Shown here: piece after piece, positions 44,201 to 52,417 of the stretch
Layout of the letters: every line of letters begins with the position of its first letter
How positions within the stretch are numbered: the first letter of the stretch is position 1
From: Thermosyntropha lipolytica DSM 11003
GTDB taxonomy: Bacteria > Bacillota > Syntrophomonadia > Syntrophomonadales > Syntrophomonadaceae
Assembly (NCBI RefSeq): GCF_900129805.1
Contig: NZ_FQWY01000008.1
Span: 17,263 to 81,262 of the forward strand
Direction of reading: 5' to 3'
Length of the DNA: 64,000 bases
Program-made: the position numbers and the translations under genes
The notes under the pieces: generated by a model
What the model was told of the DNA's origin: nothing
Databases searched by the model: none
Seen by the model: the letters and a program-made list of their open reading frames with translations, nothing else

Positions 44201-44809
44201 TTACTTGTTTTTCTCCTTTAAATATTCAAGCATAGCCGGCAGCCCACAGCGGAAAAATGCTTCCCAGCAGGCAAAAAAGTCTTCTTTATCAACCAGCTCT
44301 TCACTCAGGATAAGCTGTATCGCCTGTCCATCTATCATGGCAATCATCGACGCAGCCAGAGCTCTTTTTACCTCTATCCCGGGTTGACCATACATCTGGT
44401 CTATAGCATTTTCTGCGGTTGCAATCCATCTTCTAAATTTGTTCACTACCAGTTCATAAAGCTCCTCATTTTTGCCCAGCACAGCTTCATGAGTAAGATA
44501 GAACTGCAAAAGATTGTGTTCCGGATTATTAAGCCTTTTTTTGATACCCTGCAGCAAAACCTCTAAAAGCTTTTCTCTATCTTCTTCACCGGTAAAAAGA
44601 GACCTTTTAACCGGAGCTGCTGTCTCCCGCAGAAAACGATCAGCCAGCTCAAACAGAATATAGTCTTTACCTTTATAGTGATAATAAAGGCCTCCCTTGG
44701 TCATTCCTGCTTCCTCGGCTATAGCCTGCATGCTGGCATCCTTTACCCCCATGCGGGCAATCACCCGGCGGGCTGCTTCTAGGATATGCTCTTTGCCACT
44801 ATTATTCAT
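44201..44809 (-). CDS. TetR-family transcriptional regulator
   Basis: A 202-residue repressor with the TetR N-terminal helix-turn-helix (MQAIAEEAGMTKGGLYYHYKGKDYI, about residues 28-52; key residues AGMTKGGLYYHYKGK) and a helical ligand-binding C-terminal domain. It converges on the acyl-CoA ligase gene, whose promoter bears a TetR-like palindrome, suggesting that it senses a fatty acid or acyl-CoA. Its own promoter region (44856-44885) lacks that palindrome, so it is probably not tightly autoregulated through the same site. Confidence 0.92.
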   Translation of the reverse strand: MNNSGKEHILEAARRVIARMGVKDASMQAIAEEAGMTKGGLYYHYKGKDYILFELADRFLRETAAPVKRSLFTGEEDREKLLEVLLQGIKKRLNNPEHNLLQFYLTHEAVLGKNEELYELVVNKFRRWIATAENAIDQMYGQPGIEVKRALAASMIAMIDGQAIQLILSEELVDKEDFFACWEAFFRCGLPAMLEYLKEKNK

Positions 44810-44855
44810 GACATTACCATCCTGTCGTTTTTTTTTACACTAAAATTATAAATTA

Positions 44856-44885
44856 ATTATAGCTTATCAAATTTTGTTAGCTCAA
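44856..44885 (-). promoter_or_regulatory. Sigma-A-type promoter for tetR
   Basis: Minus-strand -35 TTGAGC (44880-44885), 18-base spacer, -10 TATAAT (44856-44861), about 46 bases upstream of the tetR start. Confidence 0.5.
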
Positions 44886-44959
44886 TTTTTAACCGGGACA
44901 AACAGCTAAAATAAAATTTTTTATGGTGATAATAAAAAATCAAATATAATTAAAGCAAA

Positions 44960-44969
44960 GGGGGGGGGG
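44960..44969 (+). repeat. G10 homopolymer in the ribosome-binding region
   Basis: Ten consecutive G residues, preceded by CAAA and followed by TTTT and the ATG at 44974. The tract provides the Shine-Dalgarno of the downstream gene and lies about 10 bases after a -10-like TATAAT (44945-44950), so it would be at or near the 5' end of the transcript. Confidence 0.85.
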
Positions 44970-44973
44970 TTTT

Positions 44974-46305
44974 ATGAGCCTTAATTTTTACCGTTTTTAT
45001 ATTTATCCCGCTCAGGATGCCGAAAGTTTTGAGCCTTTTGCACTTAAGCTTAAAGAAGAAGGTTTTTCTTATTACAGCCAATTTATACCCTGGGAAGAAA
45101 ACAGAAAAGGCAAATATTTTTATTTTAAGAAAATACCTAAAGTGCAAATACTCTGCCTGAGGGTTGATTTGCCCCAGGGTACAGAAAAAGAAATCGCCGA
45201 TCTTCTTTCGCATATTGCGGATATAGAAAATAAATCTGAGGCAGGCTTTTTTAATCTCTTGGGAAAAATAGAAGTATTCAGCAGCATAGAAAAAGACGAA
45301 ACAGAAATAACAAAACAGATAAAAAATATAGTTCCTTTTAATGAGCAGAAAACCATAGAACTTAAGCTAAAGCACGGCAAGGGCAGGCGTTTAGACTGGC
45401 TCTGGCCGGAAGACAAAGCTTTTTATGTTTTTTCCTTTAAGCCCGGAATTCATGAAGCCCAGTATTTTCTGGAATTTGAACTTCCCTGTATTGAAGCTTC
45501 CCTTTTGCGCCTGGACAGGATAAACAGCTACTATCGGGAACAAAAAAGGATTATCCTGAAAGAAAAAGAAGGATTAGACCAGCGTTTATCGCGCATCCTG
45601 CACAGCAGCACCGTTTCCGCCTCTACTCATGTCCAGCAGATGGAGGAATTTGAAAACCAGCTGCACACATTAGCCACTTCGTTTGGCATAATTGCTGGAG
45701 ATTACAGTATTATACTGGAAGGTGTAAGCCGCATTCGGCAAATGACAAATTACAGCCGTTATCTTATGGATAAGCAAAAAGAAATAGAAGTAGATGATGC
45801 CCTTTACGAAAAAATCTTCGATTATTATTTCACCAAACTTAAAGAAATGGAAAATTTAGCGGAGGGCCTGCGTATCAGCCGGGAAAATTATCAGGCTGCC
45901 ATCAATGTAATCCGCAGCCGGCTTGATATCCTTATAAGCCATGAAAATATAAATACCCAAAATCAGATAAAAAATATAATGGAACTTAATACCTCTATTC
46001 AGAAGCAAGGCCTTATATTCCAGTTTTCCGCCGGACTGATTGAATTTATCGTACTTGCCTATTACGGCCATTCTCTCTGGAAAGCCTTGGCTTACAACGC
46101 TTATAATATAGTACCTGGCTGGCTGCAGTTTATAATAACCTGCATATTTTCAGGCAGCACAGTTTACTTTACCCATCTTATTGCTGAATATATCCAGGGT
46201 GAAAAACATCACCGCAGGCGCATAATCCTGGTTTCCATATTCTTATTGCTTTTATTAGCATTTATATTTACAGGCAGTTTCATACTGGACAATAAAGTTC
46301 ACTGA
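44974..46305 (+). CDS. Unrecognised membrane protein with coiled-coil cytosolic part and two to three C-terminal helices
   Basis: A 443-residue protein not assigned to a known family. The first 200 residues are soluble alpha/beta; about 190-345 is helical with coiled-coil character (EENLIL-type heptads, NVIRSRLDILISHENINTQNQI as part); then three hydrophobic segments (about 350-370, 382-402, 420-438). This soluble-domain, long-helix, C-terminal-membrane layout resembles CorA-type channels in outline, but no GMN motif is present. It stands alone behind the G10 tract and is not obviously in an operon. Confidence 0.7.
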   Translation: MSLNFYRFYIYPAQDAESFEPFALKLKEEGFSYYSQFIPWEENRKGKYFYFKKIPKVQILCLRVDLPQGTEKEIADLLSHIADIENKSEAGFFNLLGKIEVFSSIEKDETEITKQIKNIVPFNEQKTIELKLKHGKGRRLDWLWPEDKAFYVFSFKPGIHEAQYFLEFELPCIEASLLRLDRINSYYREQKRIILKEKEGLDQRLSRILHSSTVSASTHVQQMEEFENQLHTLATSFGIIAGDYSIILEGVSRIRQMTNYSRYLMDKQKEIEVDDALYEKIFDYYFTKLKEMENLAEGLRISRENYQAAINVIRSRLDILISHENINTQNQIKNIMELNTSIQKQGLIFQFSAGLIEFIVLAYYGHSLWKALAYNAYNIVPGWLQFIITCIFSGSTVYFTHLIAEYIQGEKHHRRRIILVSIFLLLLLAFIFTGSFILDNKVH

Positions 46306-46316
46306 AAATATAAAAC

Positions 46317-46505
46317 TTAATCCATAATCTTTAAAATCTTAAGCCTTTCGGTTAATTTTTTGATATGTACCTTTTCTTCTTCGGCAATCTGTTCAAATAA
46401 AAGCCGGCTTTCCGGATCCTCGGCTTCCATAGCCTGGGTTAAATACCAGTCATAAGAGCGTTTTTCATTTTCAATAGCCATTTCCAAAACTTTTTTAAGA
46501 TCCAT
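46317..46505 (-). CDS. Small ferritin-like/rubrerythrin-half protein
   Basis: A 62-residue, two-helix protein with the diiron-type pattern: ENEKRSYDWYLTQAMEAEDPE in the first helix and FEQIAEEEKVHIKKL in the second (ExxxxH). This equals one half of a four-helix ferritin-like bundle, so it should dimerise. A GGAGGTAAGAGG ribosome site precedes its ATG. It lies 49 bases after the ferritin gene on the same strand. An oxygen- or peroxide-protective role is inferred. Confidence 0.7.
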   Translation of the reverse strand: MDLKKVLEMAIENEKRSYDWYLTQAMEAEDPESRLLFEQIAEEEKVHIKKLTERLKILKIMD

Positions 46506-46554
46506 CCTCTTACCTCCATAAAGCCGGGGAAGGTATCCCCGGCCCTATCATTTT

Positions 46555-47076
46555 CTAAGCCTGATTGTTAGTGCCTGTAATCGGGGTGTAAACCCTTGTA
46601 GCCATTTCCCGGTCTAAAAGCAGAATCCCTTTGGGATCATCCTTCACAAACCGGAAAGAGGCCAGGTTTTTCTCGGCATTTTCCTCTTCTTCCACCTGCT
46701 CGTTCACAAACCACTGTAAAAACATTACGGTCTTATGATCTTTTTCTTCATTGGCCAGATCAACCAGGTCATAGATAGAACGAGTAACCATCTTTTCATG
46801 TTCCAAAGTCTTTAAAAGCACATCTTCGACCGAGGCAAAATCTACCGGCGGAGCCTCAATAGCCTTGAGTTCTATCCTCTCTCCTATCCGGTTAAGGTAA
46901 TTAAAAATAAGCAGGGCATGGTCTCGTTCCTCCTGGGCCTGGACATGAAACCAGTTGGCAAAACCATCTAAATTCTGACTTAAGAAATAAGCCTCCATGG
47001 AAAGGTAAAGATAGGCAGAATAAAATTCTTTTTGAATCTGCTCATTAAGTTTTTCTCGAAGTTTGTCGCTTATCAT
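46555..47076 (-). CDS. ftnA: Ferritin (iron-storage)
   Basis: Non-haem bacterial ferritin of 173 residues that oxidises and stores iron. Ferroxidase residues are visible as QIQKEFYSAYLYLSME (E17), FHVQAQEERDHALLIF (E50, H53) and EHEKMV...FVNEQVEEE (E94, Q/E127-130). The length is standard. It is transcribed with the small ferritin-like gene downstream and follows the TM1266-type gene. No Fur box was noticed immediately upstream. Confidence 0.94.
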   Translation of the reverse strand: MISDKLREKLNEQIQKEFYSAYLYLSMEAYFLSQNLDGFANWFHVQAQEERDHALLIFNYLNRIGERIELKAIEAPPVDFASVEDVLLKTLEHEKMVTRSIYDLVDLANEEKDHKTVMFLQWFVNEQVEEEENAEKNLASFRFVKDDPKGILLLDREMATRVYTPITGTNNQA

Positions 47077-47106
47077 ACAGCCTCCTCCTTCCTGATAGAA
47101 AATATT

Positions 47107-47367
47107 TTAGTCTAAACTTAATTCTATACATTCCGCCTTAACCTCAGGAATAGCATTTAATGCATCTTTCAATTCCCCTATTTCCTCCGGGGTTCCGCAA
47201 AGCTGCAGCATAATAAGACCTTCTTCCGTACAGGCTCCGTTTTCTACTTTAGGTATCCCTACGCGGACATTAATTATACATCCATATTTAGTTAAAACTT
47301 CCTGAATCTCCTTGGCATGAATACTGCGGTTGCGCACCAGTATCCCCATCACATTTAAACAGGACAT
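47107..47367 (-). CDS. TM1266-family ACT/NikR-like regulator (iron-only hydrogenase system regulator family)
   Basis: An 86-residue protein of the TM1266 family, an ACT/NikR-C-like ferredoxin fold. The family pattern VMGILVRNRSIHAKEIQEVLTKYG...RVGIP is clear. Members are often called iron-only hydrogenase system regulators because they sit beside hydrogenase maturation genes; none is in this window. Here the partner is ferritin. It has AGGGGAGG upstream and a divergent DUF421 gene. Confidence 0.85.
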   Translation of the reverse strand: MSCLNVMGILVRNRSIHAKEIQEVLTKYGCIINVRVGIPKVENGACTEEGLIMLQLCGTPEEIGELKDALNAIPEVKAECIELSLD

Positions 47368-47517
47368 GTAACCTCCCCTTTCAATATGTATTTGGTAACA
47401 TCCTCCTATCCAAATTATACCTTAAAATTCAAACTGTAAAAGCTTTTTTTACGCTAACAGGAATGAGCTCTAAAAGAATGCAAATAATAAAATTAAAAAA
47501 CATGAGGAAATCAGTCT

Positions 47518-48234
47518 ATGAGCGAAGCAGCAGTAGTAATAGTAAGAAGTTTCATCGCTTTTTTTACCCTTTTAATATTTACCCGCATCCTGGGCAAACA
47601 GCAGGTAAGTCAGCTCACTTTTTTCGAATATGTACTGGGAATAACCATAGGCTCAATTGCCGGTACTCTGTCCGTAGACTTAAGCAGCCGCGCCTGGCCG
47701 CACTGGGTAGGATTACTGGTGTGGACCTTTACTGTTCTGATACTGCAAAAAATATCCCTTAACTGGCCCCAGGCGGCTAAATATCTTACCGGAAAGCCGG
47801 CCATCGTAATAATGAACGGCAAAATACTGGAAGAAAACATGGAAAAAATGCGTTATACCTTATTTGACCTCTTAGAACAGCTAAGGGAAAAAAATATTTT
47901 TGATTTAAATCAGGTAGCCTTTGCGGTTTTAGAAAATAACGGGGAACTATCAGTCCTCTTAAAGCCGGAATATCAGCCGGTAACCCGCTCTGATCTCCAT
48001 CTCCCCCCGCAAAAAGAAGGATTAAGCAGCGAAATCATAATAGCGGGAAAACTTATTCCCGAAAAGCTCAAGCAGATAGGCAAAGATGAAAACTGGCTCC
48101 GCAAGGAGCTTTTAAAGCAGGGGATAAAAAAATATGAAGAAGTATTCCTGGCCACTTACAATCCGGCACATGGCACCCTTTATATCGATAAATATGAAGA
48201 TAAAATCAAAAAGAAACAGGATGACCCTTATTAA
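47518..48234 (+). CDS. DUF421 (YetF/YdfR-family) membrane protein
   Basis: A 238-residue protein with three N-terminal membrane helices (first 80 residues) and the two-subdomain cytosolic part typical of YetF-like proteins. Conserved features are TRILGKQQVSQLTFFEYVLGI, GKPAIVIMNGKI and NLFDLLEQLREKNIFDLNQVAFAVLE, given here by parts. Function is unknown; YetF-type proteins affect spore membrane or stress biology. It pairs with the DUF4363 gene downstream (24 bases), a recurrent Firmicutes association. Confidence 0.88.
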   Translation: MSEAAVVIVRSFIAFFTLLIFTRILGKQQVSQLTFFEYVLGITIGSIAGTLSVDLSSRAWPHWVGLLVWTFTVLILQKISLNWPQAAKYLTGKPAIVIMNGKILEENMEKMRYTLFDLLEQLREKNIFDLNQVAFAVLENNGELSVLLKPEYQPVTRSDLHLPPQKEGLSSEIIIAGKLIPEKLKQIGKDENWLRKELLKQGIKKYEEVFLATYNPAHGTLYIDKYEDKIKKKQDDPY

Positions 48235-48258
48235 AACTAAAGAGGTGGCAAAAATAAA

Positions 48259-48624
48259 ATGTCTAAAATTCTGTACTACACAGTAATATCTTTATGGCTT
48301 CTAATTTTTGTTTTTATACTTAATTCTGGTGATATAGCTAAAAAACCGTGGAGCCATGATGACGATTTTGTACTCTATGCTACTATGCTGCAAAAAGATA
48401 TTACCAGGGAAGATTTCAGGAAGGCATCCCATGACCTGGAACAGCTGAAAAAAGCCTGGAGTAAAATAGTTTCCCGCATTCAATACAGTGTAGAAAAAGA
48501 GGAAATAAATGCTATATATGTTAATCTAGCTCGACTTACTGCCCACATAAAAAATGAGGATAAAAAACAGGCCTTAGTTGAAATCGAAGAAATGTGGAAT
48601 CACTGGCACCATCTTAATCAATAG
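48259..48624 (+). CDS. DUF4363 family protein
   Basis: A 121-residue protein with an N-terminal membrane anchor (ILYYTVISLWLLIFVFIL) and an extracytoplasmic helical domain containing LEQLKKAWSKI and LARLTAHIKNEDKKQALVEIEEM. It forms the known DUF421-DUF4363 gene pair. An AGAGGTGG ribosome site is present. The last 11 bases overlap the convergent aroB gene. Confidence 0.85.
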   Translation: MSKILYYTVISLWLLIFVFILNSGDIAKKPWSHDDDFVLYATMLQKDITREDFRKASHDLEQLKKAWSKIVSRIQYSVEKEEINAIYVNLARLTAHIKNEDKKQALVEIEEMWNHWHHLNQ

Positions 48625-49711
48625 CCAGATTTTGCGCCCGCCTTATAGCCCTTATTATCTCCTCTTTTTCCACATCATCAGCTATAACCGCCTGTCCTAT
48701 ACCTGCAGGCAATATAAGCCGCATCTTGCCATACATAACCTTCTTGTCATTAAGCATAGCAGCATAAACAACTTCCGGATCAAAGGGAGGAAATTCCTTG
48801 TATATGTCAAGGATACGGTATAAATTAAGGATACGTTTAAAAACTTCTTCGGTAATATAACCCCGTTCCCTGGCCAGAAGCGAAGCAGCTACCGTTCCCA
48901 TGGCTACTGCTTCCCCGTGGCTGTAAGCCTTGTAATCAGTAATCTTCTCCAGAGCATGGCCAAAAGTATGTCCTAGATTTAAAAGAGCTCTTATTCCCTG
49001 CTCTTTTTCATCTTTTTCGACAATCATACTTTTAATACGGCAGGATCTATAAATTAATTCCGCGATTATTTCTCCCCTTCTCTCCTTTACAGCAGAGGCA
49101 TTGTTTTCTAAAAAAGCAAAGAAACTCTCATCATAGATAAGGCCGTATTTTACAACTTCGCCCAGGCCGCTTTTATATTCTCTCTCGCTTAAAGTATGCA
49201 AAGTCAAAGGATCAATTATAACCGCCAAAGGCTGGTGAAAGGCTCCGATCAGATTTTTGCCCCGAGGATGATTTACCGCTACCTTTCCTCCCACACTGCT
49301 GTCTACCTGGGATAAAAGGGTAGTCGGTATCTGAACAAAATTAATCCCCCTCTGGTAAACCGCAGCTACCAAACCAGCCAGATCTCCTACTACTCCTCCT
49401 CCTAAGGCAGCTATAATGCCGGTTCTTTCCAGATTAAAATCTACCGCTTTATCCAAAACTTTAAGGGCTTCTTCCATATTTTTGTAAACTTCTCCATCCG
49501 GCATCAAAGCAACCTCTACCTCAAAACCAGCCTTATGAAGAGAGCTTATAACCTTATCCCCATAAAGGGGAAAAACCGTAGGGTTGCTGACCAGCAAAAC
49601 CTGCCTCGCCGGAGTTAAATCGCTTATAATCTCTCCTGTTCTCCCCAGAATGCCAGCTTCTATGCTTATGGTATAACTCCGCTCTCCCAGTTCAACTCGC
49701 AAATTCTGCAT
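48614..49711 (-). CDS. aroB: 3-Dehydroquinate synthase
   Basis: NAD- and zinc-dependent second step of the shikimate pathway (DAHP to 3-dehydroquinate), 365 residues. Motifs include IAALGGGVVGDLAGLVAAVYQRG, QIPTTLLSQVDSSVGGKVAVNHPRGKN-type nucleotide and metal regions (given in part) and LNLGHTFGHALEK (zinc His). It is the last gene of the aro operon and overlaps the 3' end of the convergent DUF4363 gene by 11 bases, so there is no room for a terminator. Confidence 0.95.
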   Translation of the reverse strand: MQNLRVELGERSYTISIEAGILGRTGEIISDLTPARQVLLVSNPTVFPLYGDKVISSLHKAGFEVEVALMPDGEVYKNMEEALKVLDKAVDFNLERTGIIAALGGGVVGDLAGLVAAVYQRGINFVQIPTTLLSQVDSSVGGKVAVNHPRGKNLIGAFHQPLAVIIDPLTLHTLSEREYKSGLGEVVKYGLIYDESFFAFLENNASAVKERRGEIIAELIYRSCRIKSMIVEKDEKEQGIRALLNLGHTFGHALEKITDYKAYSHGEAVAMGTVAASLLARERGYITEEVFKRILNLYRILDIYKEFPPFDPEVVYAAMLNDKKVMYGKMRLILPAGIGQAVIADDVEKEEIIRAIRRAQNLAID

Positions 49712-49725
49712 CCTGTTTCATCCCT

Positions 49726-50250
49726 TCATCGCTCAGCCTCAAGCTTTTTTATATAACTTATAATTTCTTCCACTACTTCATCTATTTCTCGTCCGCTGGT
49801 ATTAACCTCCAGGTCAGCCACCGCATAAAAAGGTGCGCGTTCTTTCAGCATAGCCTCAATATCTTCTATCTGGAGATTTTTCTTAAGGAGCGGCCTCTGG
49901 TTCCTTTTGCGCCTTACCCGCTCAAAAATATCTTCCGGGTGGGCAGTAAGACAGATAAGAATACCGTTTTCGCGTAAAGCCTTAATATTTTCTTCTTTCA
50001 GCACTACTCCTCCCCCGGTAGCAATCACCAGGTTTTTTTGCCGGCTGAGTTTCTGGGCCATGAGCTTTTCTTCCGAGCGGAACCTTATTTCTCCATGACG
50101 GCGAAACAGTTCGGCTACCGTCATGCCGGTAAGCTTTTCAATTTCCCGGTCCATATCGACAAATTTCATATTCAGTTTTTCCGCCAGTTTAATACCTATA
50201 CTGCTTTTTCCCGTACCCATAAAGCCTATTAATACTATATTCTTTTCCAT
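49726..50250 (-). CDS. aroK: Shikimate kinase
   Basis: P-loop kinase (174 residues) that phosphorylates shikimate. Walker A GFMGTGKSSIG (about residues 8-18), FVDMDREIEKLTG and the substrate-binding GEIRFRSEEK are visible, and the lid RRKRNQRPLL is near 120. The start at 50250 has GGAAGAG seven bases upstream; it overlaps the aroC stop by 16 bases. Between aroC and aroB in the operon. Confidence 0.95.
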   Translation of the reverse strand: MEKNIVLIGFMGTGKSSIGIKLAEKLNMKFVDMDREIEKLTGMTVAELFRRHGEIRFRSEEKLMAQKLSRQKNLVIATGGGVVLKEENIKALRENGILICLTAHPEDIFERVRRKRNQRPLLKKNLQIEDIEAMLKERAPFYAVADLEVNTSGREIDEVVEEIISYIKKLEAER

Positions 50251-51422
50251 CTCCACACTCTTCCCATATAATTTATATAATTTTTATATGCTTCTTTTAT
50301 ATGTTCCATGTTATCACCGCCAAATTTTTCTAAAAAAGCTTCCGCCAGTCCATAAGCCAGCATAGCTTCAGCTACTACCGCGGCTGCTGGTACTGCACAT
50401 ATGTCCGAACGTTCAACTTCGGCCTTTACTTCTTCCCAGTTCCGTATATCAATACTGCTAAGAGGTTTATACAGAGTAGGAATAGGTTTCATATAGGCAC
50501 GCAGAAATACTGTTTCTCCATTCGTTATACCGCCTTCTATTCCTCCACTGCGGTTAGTAAGGCGATAAATCCCTTTCTCTTCCGTATAATATATCTCATC
50601 ATGCACCTTAGAGCCCAAACGTGAAGCATTATTTATCCCTTCTCCTATTTCTACCGCTTTAATAGCAGGTATACTCATTATCAACTGGGCTAACCTGCCA
50701 TCTAGCCTCTTTTCCCAGCTTACATGGCTTCCCAGGCCCGGTACTACCCCTACCGCTCCTACTTCCAGACTTCCCCCTAAAGATTCTCCTTCTTTTTTAG
50801 CTCTTTCAATCATCCCTATCATCTGTGCTTCTTTATCCCTATCCATACATCTTACGGGAGAAGTCTCGGTCTTTTCCCATACCTCCTCCAGGTTTTCCCG
50901 GTTTACCCGGACAGGCTCAGCCTTTACCTCACCAATAGATATAACCTGACTGTATATATATATGCCAAAACAGGCCAGCAATTGCTTAAAAAATGCTCCT
51001 GCCGCCACTCTGGCTGCTGTTTCCCGGGCACTAGCCCTTTCTAGAATATTGCGCATATCCTGATGGTTATATTTGATAGCTCCTGGCAGGTCAGCATGTC
51101 CAGGCCTTGGCCTTACTACCATCCTTTCCTCGGCCCGCGGGCATTCGCCGGCTCCCATTATCTCCTGCCAGTTGGCGTAGTCATTGTTCCATATAACAAA
51201 GCTTATAGGACCTCCTAAAGTCTCGCCGTTCCTTACCCCGCCTATTATTTCAACTTTATCTTTTTCTATACTCATGCGCCCGCCGCGCCCGTATCCTTTC
51301 TGCCTTCTTGTAAGTTCATTATTTATGTACCCTTCATCGACCTTGAGGCCAGCCGGCATCCCTTCAATAATACCTACCAGCCCTTTGCCATGAGACTCGC
51401 CGGAAGTAATAAGTTTTAGCAC
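50235..51422 (-). CDS. aroC: Chorismate synthase
   Basis: FMN-dependent final step of the shikimate pathway, 395 residues. The family signatures GESHGKGLVGIIEGMPAG, RPRPGHADLPGAIKYNHQDMRN (partly quoted) and SNRSGGIEGGITNGE-like region (here TNRSGGIEGGITNGE) are present. Start is GTG with GGGGGAG upstream. It follows the DUF2179-type gene and overlaps aroK. Confidence 0.95.
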   Translation of the reverse strand: MLKLITSGESHGKGLVGIIEGMPAGLKVDEGYINNELTRRQKGYGRGGRMSIEKDKVEIIGGVRNGETLGGPISFVIWNNDYANWQEIMGAGECPRAEERMVVRPRPGHADLPGAIKYNHQDMRNILERASARETAARVAAGAFFKQLLACFGIYIYSQVISIGEVKAEPVRVNRENLEEVWEKTETSPVRCMDRDKEAQMIGMIERAKKEGESLGGSLEVGAVGVVPGLGSHVSWEKRLDGRLAQLIMSIPAIKAVEIGEGINNASRLGSKVHDEIYYTEEKGIYRLTNRSGGIEGGITNGETVFLRAYMKPIPTLYKPLSSIDIRNWEEVKAEVERSDICAVPAAAVVAEAMLAYGLAEAFLEKFGGDNMEHIKEAYKNYINYMGRVWRWKRI

Positions 51423-51433
51423 TTTTTCTCCCC

Positions 51434-51946
51434 CTATTTTTTCTTAAGGTATCCCCCTTTAAACTTCTTAGGTTCCATAAAAACTATGAAAGCATGGGGA
51501 TCTTTCTGGTAAATTTTTTCCGTAAGGGTATTGGCTAAATTCCGTTTAACAAAAATATTTAATACCGTTTTACACCCTTCTTTTCCTGTAGCTTCCCAGC
51601 AGGTTACCGGATATCCTTCAGCTCTAAGTTCTTCCGCAATACCCGCATGTTCCCGGTCAATTACCACCTGGATTCCTCGATAACCAAAGGCCAGTTTTTC
51701 TTCAATTATGGATCCTACCAGTATCCCCAGGGAAAATCCTGTACAAAATACCAGAAGTTTGACGGGATTATCTAACGAACCTACTACCATTCCTAAAGCT
51801 AAAGTATATACCATAATTTCGAAAAAACCAATTATGGCTGCCGGAATCTTATCTCCGCGAATAACAAATATCATGCGTATGGTTCCTAACGAAACATCAA
51901 TTATGCGGGCAAAAAAAATGAATAAAAGTTCCCAGAACACTTTCAT
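51434..51946 (-). CDS. DUF2179/UPF0316 membrane protein
   Basis: A 170-residue protein with three N-terminal membrane helices (about 1-80) containing [19 protein letters not shown], typical of UPF0316, and a C-terminal DUF2179 domain (about 95-165) with [14 protein letters not shown]. The DUF2179 domain is thought to bind small ligands, by analogy to YitT proteins. The function is unknown. It is inserted in the aro operon between the pseudopilin and aroC. Confidence 0.85.
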   Translation of the reverse strand: MKVFWELLFIFFARIIDVSLGTIRMIFVIRGDKIPAAIIGFFEIMVYTLALGMVVGSLDNPVKLLVFCTGFSLGILVGSIIEEKLAFGYRGIQVVIDREHAGIAEELRAEGYPVTCWEATGKEGCKTVLNIFVKRNLANTLTEKIYQKDPHAFIVFMEPKKFKGGYLKKK

Positions 51947-51958
51947 CTCTCCTAATTA

Positions 51959-52417
51959 TCACCAGTTATCCGGCGGGGTATCAGCTACCCTTACCCTGCC
52001 GGTAACAGGACTTACTACTACATAACGTTTAAGCTGAGATTTTCCTATAAGGGTTACTGTACCTCCATTAGGGGCTCCATTAGGCGAAAAAACACAGGCC
52101 GGTGTGCCGGTTATAGTATTAAAATTAACAGCCATTTTTATACCTGTCCTCAGCTCATGCCAGCCTCCGTTGTGGTCTCTATATTTAGAAGCCAGGGGAT
52201 AAAAAACTACCTTCCTGACCTCCCCTGACATTATAGCATCCTGCCTGGCCTCGCGCAAAATCCAGGCTACTTTTCTCGCTTCAGCTTCTAATTCATGCCT
52301 TTCCTTTACTTTCTCCCACCTGGGTACCGATAAAAAAGCAAAAACTGCTATAAAGGCCAGCACACACAGTAATTCCAGTAAAGTAAAACCTTTACTCCAC
52401 CTTCTATTCCTTGATAT
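51959..52417 (-). CDS. Orphan GspH-like pseudopilin without a canonical start codon
   Basis: The frame encodes a type II/IV pseudopilin: SRNRRWSKGFTLLELLCVLAFIAVFAFL (motif KGFTLLEL), then a beta domain with VFSPNGAPNGGTVTL, typical of GspH/FimT. No ATG, GTG or TTG occurs in frame between an upstream stop (52421-52423) and the cleavage motif; the first canonical codon (GTG, 52363) is inside the hydrophobic helix and would delete the motif. The frame overlaps the 3' end of aroE. I place the start at ATA (52417), which has GTGGTG seven bases upstream, but a frameshift in the sequence or a decayed gene is equally possible. It is far from the main pilus locus. Confidence 0.6.
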   Translation of the reverse strand: MSRNRRWSKGFTLLELLCVLAFIAVFAFLSVPRWEKVKERHELEAEARKVAWILREARQDAIMSGEVRKVVFYPLASKYRDHNGGWHELRTGIKMAVNFNTITGTPACVFSPNGAPNGGTVTLIGKSQLKRYVVVSPVTGRVRVADTPPDNW

